A stretch of DNA of 14,886 nt from MedAcidi-G1 sp002294285 (GCA_963999645.1 CAXEUY010000026.1:1-14886); one strand, 5' to 3'; numbered from the stretch's first letter, positions 1-8,302 are shown. Program-made: numbers and translations. Notes: generated from the letters alone by a model not told the origin.

Positions 1-2
1 TT

Positions 3-1244
3 ATGAGATTATTTAGAGTGCCTAATAATTCTTTTCAAAAAAGAAAACATCACAGTTCTTACAGATGGGTGATTTTTTCTGGTGTTTTTGGTGTATACCT
101 GGGATTTGGCATGGTAGCTATGTCACTAGCTCCTTTAGTCGGTGAAATACGATCAGATTTAAATCTGACCCGAGGAGAAATTGGCATTGCTTTGGGCACG
201 TGGCAATTTATATACATACTCACATCTCCAATAGCAGGTCGGGTAATTGATCGTTTAGGTGTCGGATATTCAATGACTATCGGCGCTTCTTTGGTCCTTG
301 TAAGCGGAATTTCACGTTGCTTAACAGACAGTCTTCCAACTTTATGTATGGCAGTTGCTCTTTTCGGAGTTGGTGGACCTCTTGTTTCTTCTTGTGCACC
401 CACAGCTATTGGTATTTGGTTCACAGATGAAGAAGAACGAAAATTTGCGGTTGGGGCGTATACAGCTGCTCCTGCAATTGGGAGTATTGCAGTTCTAGTA
501 TTATCTAATTCAGTTCTAATGCCACTGACGAATTCGTGGCGTTGGACTATAGCGATTGAAACTTCTGTAATGGCCATAGCCTTAGTTTTCTGGCTGATGG
601 TTGCTGAATTCAAAGTCGAAACAAAGCAAAATGCTAAAGCAGAAAAAGGACAAACATTTCAGATTTGGAAGTCAACGGTCGCGTCGCCTGAGATAAAAAT
701 CATATTTTTTCTGGGAGTTGCTGTGTTCTTTTTATCTCATGGATTGGGTGGTTGGATGCCTGAAATGCTTAGAGAGCATGTCGGTTTTTCCTCCATGGCC
801 GCTTCGAATTGGACTGCAGGAAGTCTGGGAGTCGGAATAGTTGCATCTCTGTTGCTACCTCCTCGAATTAAAAGGCAAAACTTTTCTTTAATCCTCTCCT
901 GCACTGTTTTGATTATTCTCGTGTCGCTAGTCTCAATCACATTTTTACCAAGTTATATCATCCCCCTGTCAGTAATGGTCGCAGGTTCGAGATCAGCTCT
1001 AATACCGATAGTCATTCTCGCACTTATGGAATCTCCCAAGTTGAATCCGAAACAAATGGGAACTGCATATGGTCTTTGGTTCGCGAGTGCTGAGATTGGC
1101 GGTGTGCTAGGACCAGTATCAGCAGGAAGAACAGCTGATTCAGCGTTTGGGTATGACGGAGTTATATGGTTGATGTGCGCAGTTTGCCTGATGATGATTT
1201 TTTTGGCTTACGCTTTCCGTATGAGAATGGAGATAATTAACTGA
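3..1244 (+). CDS. MFS transporter, 12-TM permease
   Basis: This is a major facilitator superfamily secondary transporter of 413 residues in the inner membrane. Hydrophobic segments run through the whole protein, from about residue 22 to the C-terminal stretch near 385-405, with a cytoplasmic loop around 203-222 separating two six-helix halves. The loop after the second helix carries an MFS motif-A-like stretch (AGRVIDRLGVG, about residues 78-88). The overall look is somewhat like the CynX/NimT group of organic-anion permeases, but the substrate cannot be read from sequence. The ATG lies two bases into the window, so a start further upstream cannot be excluded. Its stop codon directly abuts the GTG of the arylsulfatase gene, so the two are almost certainly co-translated. 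I infer that it moves the sulfatase substrate or product. Confidence 0.85.
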   Translation: MRLFRVPNNSFQKRKHHSSYRWVIFSGVFGVYLGFGMVAMSLAPLVGEIRSDLNLTRGEIGIALGTWQFIYILTSPIAGRVIDRLGVGYSMTIGASLVLVSGISRCLTDSLPTLCMAVALFGVGGPLVSSCAPTAIGIWFTDEEERKFAVGAYTAAPAIGSIAVLVLSNSVLMPLTNSWRWTIAIETSVMAIALVFWLMVAEFKVETKQNAKAEKGQTFQIWKSTVASPEIKIIFFLGVAVFFLSHGLGGWMPEMLREHVGFSSMAASNWTAGSLGVGIVASLLLPPRIKRQNFSLILSCTVLIILVSLVSITFLPSYIIPLSVMVAGSRSALIPIVILALMESPKLNPKQMGTAYGLWFASAEIGGVLGPVSAGRTADSAFGYDGVIWLMCAVCLMMIFLAYAFRMRMEIIN

Positions 1245-3596
1245 GTGTCTAAAAAAATATTTAATAGAAGAAATAAATTGAATGCGAAGAAATCGAGTGC
1301 CGCGTACTTGGGATTCGATGGGACAATAGGTCGTGTGCATGCGACTTCAGTTCCATCATGGTCTCAAAGGACTGAACCGCATGAGAGCGCACCGAATATT
1401 CTCATTGTGTTATGTGATGATCTTGGCTTTTCAGATTTAGGTTCTTATGGTTCTGAGATTGACACTCCAAATTTAGATGCTTTAGCAAATGAAGGTCTTA
1501 GGTACACCAATTTTCATGTCAATCCGATGTGCTCTCCCACAAGAGCATCTCTGTTAACTGGTTTGAATTCTCATTTAGCAGGATTAGCAACAGTTTGTCA
1601 TGCTGATCCAGGTTTCCCTGGTTATGCAGCTTCGATTCGTGGAGATGCAGCAACTTTGGCTGAAATTCTCTCAGATAATGGATGGGCTACGTTAATGGTG
1701 GGAAAGTGGCACCTTACCCCTGACAACACCCTTTCAGAGGCAGGACCGAAAAGCTCATGGCCTTGCCAACGTGGCTTTGATCGCTATTACGGGATACTTG
1801 ACGGATTTACTAACTTTCATCAGCCGCATCGCCTATATGAGGACAACCACGTAGTGCATACTGATTCATATCCTGAAAGCTATTTTTTTACCGATGACTT
1901 GACTGACCATGCACTAGACATGATCCGTGAAGTAAGAACAGGTCATCCGAAAAAACCATGGTTTATGTATTTTTCACACGGAGCCGTACATGCTCCTTTG
2001 CAAGCCCCGTCGAAAGACATAAAAAAATACGAAGGTTTGTATAACAGAGGATGGGATCAAATTAGAAAAGAACGCTACGAACGTCAGCTTTCAAATGGTC
2101 TAATCCCTAAAGATACGGTTTTGCCAACAAGAAATTCAGAGGAAAACTATGCGGTTAGCCCCTGGGATGAATTAACTGATATGGAAAAAGAGACTTTTGC
2201 TCGTTATCAAGAGATTTATGCGGCAATGGTTGACAATCTCGATCAAAACTTCGGCAGGCTAAGAAAAGAGTTAGAAGCAATGGGAGAGTGGGAAAACACC
2301 CTGATTGTATTCACTTCAGATAACGGAGCGAGCCGGGAAGGCTTAGATAATGGCACCTCGGCTTATTTTAGAACTCTCATAAGCCAAGTCAGGAAAAACC
2401 CCCTTGATTCACTTGAGACCGATAACTCAAGACTGGGATTATTGGGTGGTCCGCAAGCATTGGCACATTATCCAAACGGATGGGCCATGGCTTCTAACAC
2501 TCCATTTCGTCTCTACAAAACAAATACCCATCAAGGCGGACACCAAGTTCCTTTAATCATTTCAAAAGGTAAAGGTTTGGAAAAGGGAGGTTCATTAAGA
2601 AGGCAGTATCAACACGTCACAGATGTCTTGCCGACAATCCTCGAGATGCTCGGAATTGACAGTCCAAAAGAAAGAAAAGGTCAGAAACTGGTAGAGCCAA
2701 CTGGGAATAGCTTCCTAACTTCCTTCGAAAATGAGGAAGCTGAAAGTACACATAAGTTGCAGTATTACGAGCAGGAAGGCCATCGGGGTATCTACCGAGA
2801 TGGCTGGTCGGCAGTTACGTGTCACCAAAAGAGAACTTCTTTCGAAACAGACAAATGGGAGCTTTTCGAGTTGGCAACAGACCCCACTGAAACTAGAGAC
2901 CTTTCAGATAAACACCCCGAAGTCCTAGCTGAATTGAAAGATCTTTGGGAAAAGGAAGCGTGGGCCAACCAAGTTTTCCCGCTTGACGAAGGTACAGGTT
3001 TAAAAAACATTGCTCGCCCGCAATGGGAAGAAGAACTCGAACAAACTTTTTCCTTCTTACCTGACACTCCCACAGTGGAGCGTTACAGGTCTCTCAAGTT
3101 GATTAATTCCCGATCATTTAAAATTGTTATATCACTTGATTACAAGAAAGGTGATGAGGGAATACTCGTTGCACATGGAGACCAAGGAGGCGGATATTCA
3201 ATTTATATTGAAGACGGCCAATTATTCCATGTGCATAATGGATATGGGGTCATGTCTGAAACCTCCTGCGGAGAACTTAAAGAGGGTGTTTCGGAAATTT
3301 CACTAGATATTGAGGCCTCGGGTGATTTGAACTGGCAAGCAAAAGTGTATGTTGACCAAACAATGGTTGCTGAAACATCTGATCTTCCAGTTTTGACGGC
3401 CATGGCACCGTTTGAAGGTATAGATATTGGTATAGACAGGCGATCTCCGGTTTCTTGGTCTGTTTATGAGAGACATGGGACATTTCCTTACAAAGGTGTT
3501 TTAAATTCCGTTACATATTTTCCCGGGGAACTCGCCCCTGACGCAGGCACGCGTTGGGTTGATTTCTTAAGAGAGTCTGGAGTTAAATATGAATAA
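1245..3596 (+). CDS. Large type I arylsulfatase (formylglycine-dependent), cytoplasmic
   Basis: This enzyme hydrolyses a sulfate ester (783 residues). The type I sulfatase signature CSPTR is at residues 96-100, where Cys96 would be oxidised to formylglycine. Metal and substrate ligands expected for the family are visible: Asp58-Asp59 in VLCDDLG, GKWH at 153-156, His249 in VHAP, the DN pair 359-360 in TSDNG, and Lys425. The C-terminal part (about 600-783) resembles the concanavalin-like all-beta module found in roughly 780-residue bacterial arylsulfatases. No signal peptide or hydrophobic N-terminal segment is present, so it probably acts in the cytoplasm on an imported substrate. The GTG start touches the MFS stop (TGA-GTG), with GGAG at 1229-1232 as a distant ribosome-binding site. 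The first 45 or so residues precede the fold and are not conserved-looking, so a later start such as GTG 1335 is possible. No formylglycine-generating enzyme gene is in the window. The natural substrate is unknown. Confidence 0.93.
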   Translation: MSKKIFNRRNKLNAKKSSAAYLGFDGTIGRVHATSVPSWSQRTEPHESAPNILIVLCDDLGFSDLGSYGSEIDTPNLDALANEGLRYTNFHVNPMCSPTRASLLTGLNSHLAGLATVCHADPGFPGYAASIRGDAATLAEILSDNGWATLMVGKWHLTPDNTLSEAGPKSSWPCQRGFDRYYGILDGFTNFHQPHRLYEDNHVVHTDSYPESYFFTDDLTDHALDMIREVRTGHPKKPWFMYFSHGAVHAPLQAPSKDIKKYEGLYNRGWDQIRKERYERQLSNGLIPKDTVLPTRNSEENYAVSPWDELTDMEKETFARYQEIYAAMVDNLDQNFGRLRKELEAMGEWENTLIVFTSDNGASREGLDNGTSAYFRTLISQVRKNPLDSLETDNSRLGLLGGPQALAHYPNGWAMASNTPFRLYKTNTHQGGHQVPLIISKGKGLEKGGSLRRQYQHVTDVLPTILEMLGIDSPKERKGQKLVEPTGNSFLTSFENEEAESTHKLQYYEQEGHRGIYRDGWSAVTCHQKRTSFETDKWELFELATDPTETRDLSDKHPEVLAELKDLWEKEAWANQVFPLDEGTGLKNIARPQWEEELEQTFSFLPDTPTVERYRSLKLINSRSFKIVISLDYKKGDEGILVAHGDQGGGYSIYIEDGQLFHVHNGYGVMSETSCGELKEGVSEISLDIEASGDLNWQAKVYVDQTMVAETSDLPVLTAMAPFEGIDIGIDRRSPVSWSVYERHGTFPYKGVLNSVTYFPGELAPDAGTRWVDFLRESGVKYE

Positions 3597-4227
3597 TTTA
3601 AGAAGCCGATACGGCTCACTTGAAGATTTAGTTGACCCGATTCATACGGCTTTGCTCCTAGTGGAATGTCAAAATGGAGTAATCGGCGAAAAATCTAGTT
3701 TTCCCGCTCTAGCGGAAGCTTCAAAAGCGATAATCCCTAATCTAGGCCTGCTTGCGAAAGCTGCTAGAGAATCAAAAGTAAGAGTAATCCACGGCTTAGC
3801 AATGACAAGAAGTGATGGATGGGGAGCGAATAGCAACGCGAGACTTTTTGGAGCTGCCCGCAATTCAGATATACAGCAGCTTCCCGAAACTGAAGCAGTT
3901 CGACCAATAAAAGAAATAGGTTTTGATTCGGAAAGAGACGTACTTTTACCAAGACTTCATGGTTTGTCACCGACATCGGGAACGGAATTAGATTCGCTGT
4001 TTAGAAATGAAGAAATCCGAACAGTGATAGTTAGCGGAGTTTCTCTGAATGTCGCAATACAGAACTCTGTTTTTGATCTGATTAATCAGGGTTATCAGGT
4101 TGTAGTGCCTAGAGATGCTGTGGTGGGGGTGCCTGTTGAATATGGGCAAGTTGTCCTAGAGAACACCCTTGCAGTTCTTGCTACATTGACTGATGTCGAG
4201 TCATTGGTCAATGTTTGGTCTCAGTGA
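3589..4227 (+). CDS. Isochorismatase-fold (cysteine hydrolase family) protein with altered catalytic triad
   Basis: This 212-residue protein has the isochorismatase-like alpha/beta fold. The first strand is ALLLVECQNG (21-30), and the nucleophile-elbow region is VSGVSLNVAIQNS (148-160), followed by GYQVVVPRDAV. The family normally uses an Asp-Lys-Cys triad. Here the Asp position is Glu26, the Lys position appears to be Arg122, and the Cys position is Ala156. Ala156 is encoded GCA, three substitutions from either Cys codon, so a sequencing error is unlikely. Hydrolysis by the usual thiol mechanism is therefore not expected. It may be a binding or regulatory protein, or an enzyme with different chemistry. 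The ATG overlaps the end of the sulfatase gene by 8 bp and has a good ribosome-binding site (GGAG, 3579-3582, 6-nt spacing). It shares the MFS-sulfatase transcript. Its 3' end overlaps the convergent SulP gene by 7 bp. Confidence 0.8.
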   Translation: MNNLRSRYGSLEDLVDPIHTALLLVECQNGVIGEKSSFPALAEASKAIIPNLGLLAKAARESKVRVIHGLAMTRSDGWGANSNARLFGAARNSDIQQLPETEAVRPIKEIGFDSERDVLLPRLHGLSPTSGTELDSLFRNEEIRTVIVSGVSLNVAIQNSVFDLINQGYQVVVPRDAVVGVPVEYGQVVLENTLAVLATLTDVESLVNVWSQ

Positions 4228-5483
4228 CTCTCTTCTATCTGTGAGCTGTCAGGTTTTGGTTTTCTTAAAATGCTAATGAATATAGAAAAGCCAATTCCTA
4301 TAAGTACACCTCTTTCGACGTGCGGTGCAAGTAGGAGCGTTGTGAAAAAAGTAAGCCAAGTAATAAAAGCGTCAGACAGGGAATCAGAAAATGAAGAAAA
4401 AAGTTTTTTGGGTCTGACCAGTCCGATTACCGCGGCTATCACTACAGCGCCAAGGGTTGCTTTCGGTAATTGATCTAAAATATTAGCGAAGGGCAAAAAG
4501 ATACAAACCACAATCCCTGTTACGAGGCCGGACCATTTGCTTTGAGCACCTGAAAGCTTATTAAGTGAAGATCTGCTGAATGAGCCTCCTACCGGCAATG
4601 CTCCAGAAAATGCTGAAGCCACATTTGCTATCCCTTGACTGATAAATTCTCTATTGGCGTTCCATGGTTGCTTTTCTTGTTCAGCGTAGATTCTTGATAT
4701 CGAAGCCGGTTCAGCAAACCCGATCAGAGCTATTACGAGACCAGATAACAAAAGTTCGCTAGTTGAATTCCACGGCAAATCAAATCCCAGATCAGGCATT
4801 CCTGTCGGGATGTCTCCCACAACTGAACCTTCGTAGTTGGTTATATGACTATAGATTGAGCCTCCCACAAGCACCAAAAGTGCACCAGGGAAAAGTTTGT
4901 GAATGTATTTGCCGGTGAGCACGAGAAAAAAAGTCACTCCGGCGATAATTACAGATTCTGGTTCCCAATTGTCAAAATTTGTTAAAGACTTGTATGCACG
5001 ATTAAGAGTTCCTTCTGCATCACTTTTGACCCCTAGCACTTTAGGTGTTTGAGAAGCAATAATAAGTATTGCTGCGGCGGAAGTAAAACCTGTTACTACC
5101 GGATCGTTCATTAAGTAGACAATCTTTCCAAATCTAAAAAATCCAAAAAGAATTCTTGATACCCCTACGATTAAAGCTAGTAATGCTGCGAGCTTTACGT
5201 ATTCGGTTGTACCGGAATCGGCTAGACCGCTTAGAGCTCCTAGAGTCAATAGGCTTGTGAGTGCTACTGGTCCCGTTTGCAGGTAAGGGGATGAAGCCAC
5301 AAAAGAGGCAAAAATTGGCGGCAAAGCTGAAGCAAAAAGACCTACTTCTGATGGTAAACCTGCCAATTCTGCGTATGCCATTGACTGCGGAATTAAAAGC
5401 AATGCAACACTTATTCCAGCTAAAACATCAGACATCTCTAGACGATTTTTCGTCCCGCGATGATTGATAGGAATTTCCTGCAT
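4221..5483 (-). CDS. SulP/SLC26-family anion transporter lacking a STAS domain
   Basis: This 420-residue integral membrane protein belongs to the SulP family (sulfate, bicarbonate or other anions). The hallmark N-terminal region PQSMAYAELAGLP (32-44) followed by GLFASALPPI and a TGPVALTS segment is clear. So is the internal motif around GSFSRSSLNKLSG, with the preceding FAEPASISRIYAE stretch. The protein stops directly after the last membrane helices (ending in a short KPKPD tail), where most SulP proteins continue with a cytoplasmic STAS domain of about 100-130 residues. I found no STAS-like sequence in other minus-strand frames below 4221. The stop overlaps the convergent isochorismatase-fold gene. 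Sulfate is a plausible substrate given the neighbouring arylsulfatase, but bicarbonate cannot be excluded. There is no Shine-Dalgarno sequence; a TATGGT hexamer lies 6 nt before the ATG. Confidence 0.88.
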   Translation of the reverse strand: MQEIPINHRGTKNRLEMSDVLAGISVALLLIPQSMAYAELAGLPSEVGLFASALPPIFASFVASSPYLQTGPVALTSLLTLGALSGLADSGTTEYVKLAALLALIVGVSRILFGFFRFGKIVYLMNDPVVTGFTSAAAILIIASQTPKVLGVKSDAEGTLNRAYKSLTNFDNWEPESVIIAGVTFFLVLTGKYIHKLFPGALLVLVGGSIYSHITNYEGSVVGDIPTGMPDLGFDLPWNSTSELLLSGLVIALIGFAEPASISRIYAEQEKQPWNANREFISQGIANVASAFSGALPVGGSFSRSSLNKLSGAQSKWSGLVTGIVVCIFLPFANILDQLPKATLGAVVIAAVIGLVRPKKLFSSFSDSLSDAFITWLTFFTTLLLAPHVERGVLIGIGFSIFISILRKPKPDSSQIEESH

Positions 5484-5489
5484 TCAAGA

Positions 5490-5495
5490 ACCATA
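5490..5495 (-). promoter_or_regulatory. Candidate -10 element for the SulP gene (leaderless start)
   Basis: On the minus strand TATGGT is followed by 6 nt and then the ATG at 5483. The position suits a transcript beginning at or next to the start codon. No convincing -35 box and no ribosome-binding site were seen. Confidence 0.35.
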
Positions 5496-5552
5496 TGTCT
5501 TAAAAGCCTGATATGTAGCTATTATCTTGAAGTTTCTTCAGATAAGTGCAAG

Positions 5553-5558
5553 TAGTGT
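5553..5558 (+). promoter_or_regulatory. Candidate -10 element for the Nudix gene (leaderless start)
   Basis: TAGTGT is followed by 7 nt and the ATG at 5566. There is no ribosome-binding site. An alternative -10, TATTAT at 5520-5525, would give a leader of about 35 nt, so the assignment is uncertain. Confidence 0.3.
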
Positions 5559-5565
5559 CAAATAG

Positions 5566-6393
5566 ATGAATGGTTTAGATCCTTGGATTCCGAGAGACAA
5601 AATAGAAACTGATGATGTCCCAATACTTCCTGCATCGACCATGATTCTTATAGACGATCGTCCTGATTTGCAGGTTCTGATGTTTTTGAGAAATAACTCT
5701 TCTGGTTTTGTTGCTGATCATACGATTTTTCCAGGCGGAGCAATTGAAGAAGACGACAAAAATTATATTTGGGATGATCTGATCGTTGGTTTAACGAAGG
5801 AAGAAGCTGCAAATCAACTAAGGACAGAACATGCAAGATCCTTTTGGATAGCTGCCATTAGAGAAACTATCGAAGAGGTAGGAGTGCTGGTCGGAACTCT
5901 TGAAAATTCAGTATTAGAAGAAAGAGAATTTTTAGAAAATGGAACAAAAAATTTTTCAAATGTCATTTTAGGCAGAGAACTTTTTTTAGATTTGTCAGAC
6001 ATTAGACCTATAAGCAGATGGGTTACACCCATGGGAGGCACAAGAAGATATGACACCTATTTTTTTGTAGCCAGATCATTTACTCCAGTTGTTCCACAGG
6101 TTGATGGAAAAGAAGCTGTTGAAGCTTTTTGGATAACTCCATCTGAAGCCTTACAAAAGTGGGAATCGGGAGAAATGACGATGATAAGCCCCACGCTTGC
6201 GACATTACGACAGTTGGAATCGTATAAGAATGTGAGTGAGGTGTTTTCTGCACTTGAGTCAAAATTCTTACCTGAAAACATTCGAATAGTTGACGAGTCA
6301 AAAGCTCTTCCACTGTTTCCAAAGGATGCTAACTACGAGGCGTCTCATACATGGCCCGCGTTGGGTTGGACTTGGTTACCGAAAAGAGATTAA
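5566..6393 (+). CDS. Nudix hydrolase, NUDT19-like with split Nudix box
   Basis: This 275-residue Nudix hydrolase would cleave a nucleoside diphosphate linked to another group. The Nudix box is interrupted: FPGG at 55-58 is separated from the catalytic helix RETIEEVG (99-106) by about 27 more residues than the usual box allows. Such an insertion is characteristic of the NUDT19/RP2 branch, whose mammalian member hydrolyses CoA and acyl-CoA. Glu100, Glu103 and Glu104 are the likely metal ligands. A CoA-ester role is therefore possible, though only by family analogy. The residues after 170 (VTPMGGTRRYDTYFF and beyond) form the rest of the fold. It is divergent from the SulP gene across an 82-bp spacer and followed after 60 bp by the DUF3159-like gene. 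The N-terminal ATG is the only sensible start. Confidence 0.88.
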   Translation: MNGLDPWIPRDKIETDDVPILPASTMILIDDRPDLQVLMFLRNNSSGFVADHTIFPGGAIEEDDKNYIWDDLIVGLTKEEAANQLRTEHARSFWIAAIRETIEEVGVLVGTLENSVLEEREFLENGTKNFSNVILGRELFLDLSDIRPISRWVTPMGGTRRYDTYFFVARSFTPVVPQVDGKEAVEAFWITPSEALQKWESGEMTMISPTLATLRQLESYKNVSEVFSALESKFLPENIRIVDESKALPLFPKDANYEASHTWPALGWTWLPKRD

Positions 6394-6437
6394 TAGAATG
6401 CTATTTATCAGAAACTCACTAACTCAAAATCAGAAAT

Positions 6438-6445
6438 GAAGAGGA
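6438..6445 (+). promoter_or_regulatory. Ribosome-binding site deciding a TTG start
   Basis: GAAGAGGA lies 8 nt upstream of TTG 6454 and is one of the few clear Shine-Dalgarno sequences in the window. The nearby ATG at 6436 runs into a stop after four codons, so TTG is the supported start of the following gene. Confidence 0.6.
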
Positions 6446-6453
6446 TTTGAAAT

Positions 6454-7095
6454 TTGAACACAAATATCGGTGGAGACGCTACTAGTTATAGGAGACTTAT
6501 TGATTCTGTTGCTCCGGTCGCGATTTTTCTGCTTTTAAACCGATTCGCAGGTCTTGGCTGGGCAGTAGCTGGAGCGACTGTGTGGGGAGTACAGGCTTCA
6601 GTAAGACGAACTCGCAGAGGCGAAGCAATAGGAAAGTTTTTGCCCCTACTGATCGTTTATTTGTTAGTGCGAGGTCTGATCGGAATAATTACAGACTCTG
6701 AAGACGTATATTTTGGTATCGGAATCGCCACAAAGGCAGCAATCGGACTGGGTCTTATAGGAACAGTCATTTTCCGGCGTTCTTTCCTAAGTCAGGTACT
6801 TCCCATAGTTTTACCATTTAAAGCAGAGACCATTAAGCACAAGGTATTTTCCAGGGTCATGGCACAAATGACAGTTGTTTTAGGCCTTTATCAGATTCTG
6901 ACCTCCATATGGGACATCTGGTTATACAGGCAGACTTCTGTAGATGGGTATGTGGTAATTAGAACGTTGGTCGGGTTTCCTGCAGGATTTATTGCCAGTC
7001 TGCTAGGTGTTTTTTACATAGATAGGTCTTTAAGAAGGGCAGATGGTTTTAAAGGTTTTGTTGATCTTCTCGAAATAGAAGAAAATGGAAGTTGA
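6454..7095 (+). CDS. Polytopic membrane protein, DUF3159-like
   Basis: This 213-residue membrane protein has about six hydrophobic segments, at roughly 18-45, 60-80, 86-106, 129-155 and 163-188. A positively charged loop RRTRRGE follows the first pair. The pattern (RRLIDSVAPVAIFLLLN near the N-terminus, then FGIGIATKAAIGLGLIG and FRRSF) resembles actinobacterial DUF3159 proteins, which are distantly like the septation protein YciB. The biochemical function is not known. It begins with TTG preceded by a strong ribosome-binding site. Its stop lies only 7 bp from the end of the convergent P450 gene. Confidence 0.7.
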   Translation: MNTNIGGDATSYRRLIDSVAPVAIFLLLNRFAGLGWAVAGATVWGVQASVRRTRRGEAIGKFLPLLIVYLLVRGLIGIITDSEDVYFGIGIATKAAIGLGLIGTVIFRRSFLSQVLPIVLPFKAETIKHKVFSRVMAQMTVVLGLYQILTSIWDIWLYRQTSVDGYVVIRTLVGFPAGFIASLLGVFYIDRSLRRADGFKGFVDLLEIEENGS

Positions 7096-7102
7096 TTTAC
7101 AG

Positions 7103-8302
7103 TCAAATTTTTTCAAGAAAGATATGAGCTTCTTTGAGGCCGTATACAAAAGAATTAGGCATTTCAATTGGTGGTTTATTCTCATCAAGAGACAGGCTTT
7201 TGAAACGCTTCAAAAATTCCTCAAAAAAAATCTTTATCTCTAATCGTGCAAGAGATGCGCCCAGACAAAAATGTGTGCCATGGCCAAAAGATAAATGGTG
7301 GTTTGGGCTCCTGTGAACATCAAGTGTTTCAGGATTGTCAAAGTGACTCGGATCCCGATTTGCTGACGAGTACATCAGAACAACCTGATCACCTTCTTTA
7401 ATCGTCACACCACCTATTTCGAAGTTTTCAGTAGCTACTCTGCACATGTTGTGTATGGGGGTAACAAAGCGAATGAATTCTTCCACTGCAGTTGAAAGGT
7501 CATTTGAGTCTTTAAGTTGATTCCAAATATTTTCATCTCTGGCCAGTTCAACCAGAATCCTCGCTATCACTGTTCGGGTTGTTTCGGCTCCTCCATCTAG
7601 CAGCAACAGGCAGTCAGAAATTATTTGATCTAAACCAAAAGGCAGGTCCGATAAACCTTTTTGTTCTGTATCTATCCATTTAGACATGACGTCATCGGCT
7701 GGGCATTCTTTTTTGCTTTCGTACAGGTGACTGCATGCTCCTGCAAATTCAAATACCGCAGTGATTCCTTCATCGTTCATATATTCAGGACCCCCACCCA
7801 GTGCGATAGATCTTTCAGACCATTCCGCAAGCTTGGGCCACATTTCAGCTGGGAAACCAAGAAAAAGGCCTATCATCTGAGCGGGAAGTGGGGCAGCTAG
7901 TTGAGAAATAACTTCGGCCCTGCCAGTATCAGAAACCTTATCCAATAGATCAATAACAGTTTCTCGAATATGATCTTCCCAAGTGAGAACGGCTTTAGGA
8001 GTAAAGCGTCTTGAAACTAAATTTCGTCGCTCGATGTGGTGTGGATCGTCGAGACCAATTATCGATTGATCCGCGGGAATGTTTGGTCGGTAGCCACCTT
8101 TTTCAGTATCTGAAGAAATAAATCTTCTCTTATCTCTTTCTATGGTGACGATGTCGTCGTAACGGGAAACTCCCCATAGTTGATTTATGTCATCCCAATA
8201 AACAGGTTCGTTTTCTCGCATCCAAGCGAACGTTTCATATGGAGAATTAACATAAAATTCTCCATCTAGAAGGTTGATCTCAATCCTGTCACTAATGCTC
8301 AC
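7103..8302 (-). CDS. Cytochrome P450, CYP142/CYP125-like
   Basis: This is a soluble bacterial heme monooxygenase. Numbering from a possible upstream TTG (8320), it has the I-helix oxygen-activation motif GGAETT (243-248), the K-helix EFIR (281-284) and the heme loop FGHGTHFCLG with Cys352 as thiolate ligand. Stretches such as GGYRPNIP, IHNMCRV and RSPNHHLSFGHGTHFCLG closely recall mycobacterial CYP142, which oxidises the sterol side chain. A steroid or other lipid substrate is thus plausible but not shown. GTG 8302 is preferred over TTG 8320 for two reasons: the resulting N-terminus matches CYP142 length, and a TACGAT hexamer sits 6 nt before it. Both starts remain possible. No dedicated ferredoxin gene is adjacent, so electrons must come from proteins encoded elsewhere. 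The gene is divergent from an alpha/beta hydrolase gene. Confidence 0.92.
   Translation of the reverse strand: MSISDRIEINLLDGEFYVNSPYETFAWMRENEPVYWDDINQLWGVSRYDDIVTIERDKRRFISSDTEKGGYRPNIPADQSIIGLDDPHHIERRNLVSRRFTPKAVLTWEDHIRETVIDLLDKVSDTGRAEVISQLAAPLPAQMIGLFLGFPAEMWPKLAEWSERSIALGGGPEYMNDEGITAVFEFAGACSHLYESKKECPADDVMSKWIDTEQKGLSDLPFGLDQIISDCLLLLDGGAETTRTVIARILVELARDENIWNQLKDSNDLSTAVEEFIRFVTPIHNMCRVATENFEIGGVTIKEGDQVVLMYSSANRDPSHFDNPETLDVHRSPNHHLSFGHGTHFCLGASLARLEIKIFFEEFLKRFKSLSLDENKPPIEMPNSFVYGLKEAHIFLEKI

Noticed and set aside
59..613. 184-codon open frame antisense to the MFS gene
   Set aside because: It lies wholly inside a well-supported gene on the other strand, has no recognisable motif and looks like a codon-usage shadow.
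3764..4220. Possible frameshifted STAS domain beyond the SulP stop
   Set aside because: No STAS-like pattern was seen in the minus-strand frames. This DNA is accounted for by the isochorismatase-fold gene on the plus strand.
5556..5561. Perfect minus-strand TTGACA as a -35 box for the SulP gene
   Set aside because: No -10-like hexamer occurs 16-18 bp downstream on that strand. The nearest, GATAAT at 5521-5526, is 29 bp away.
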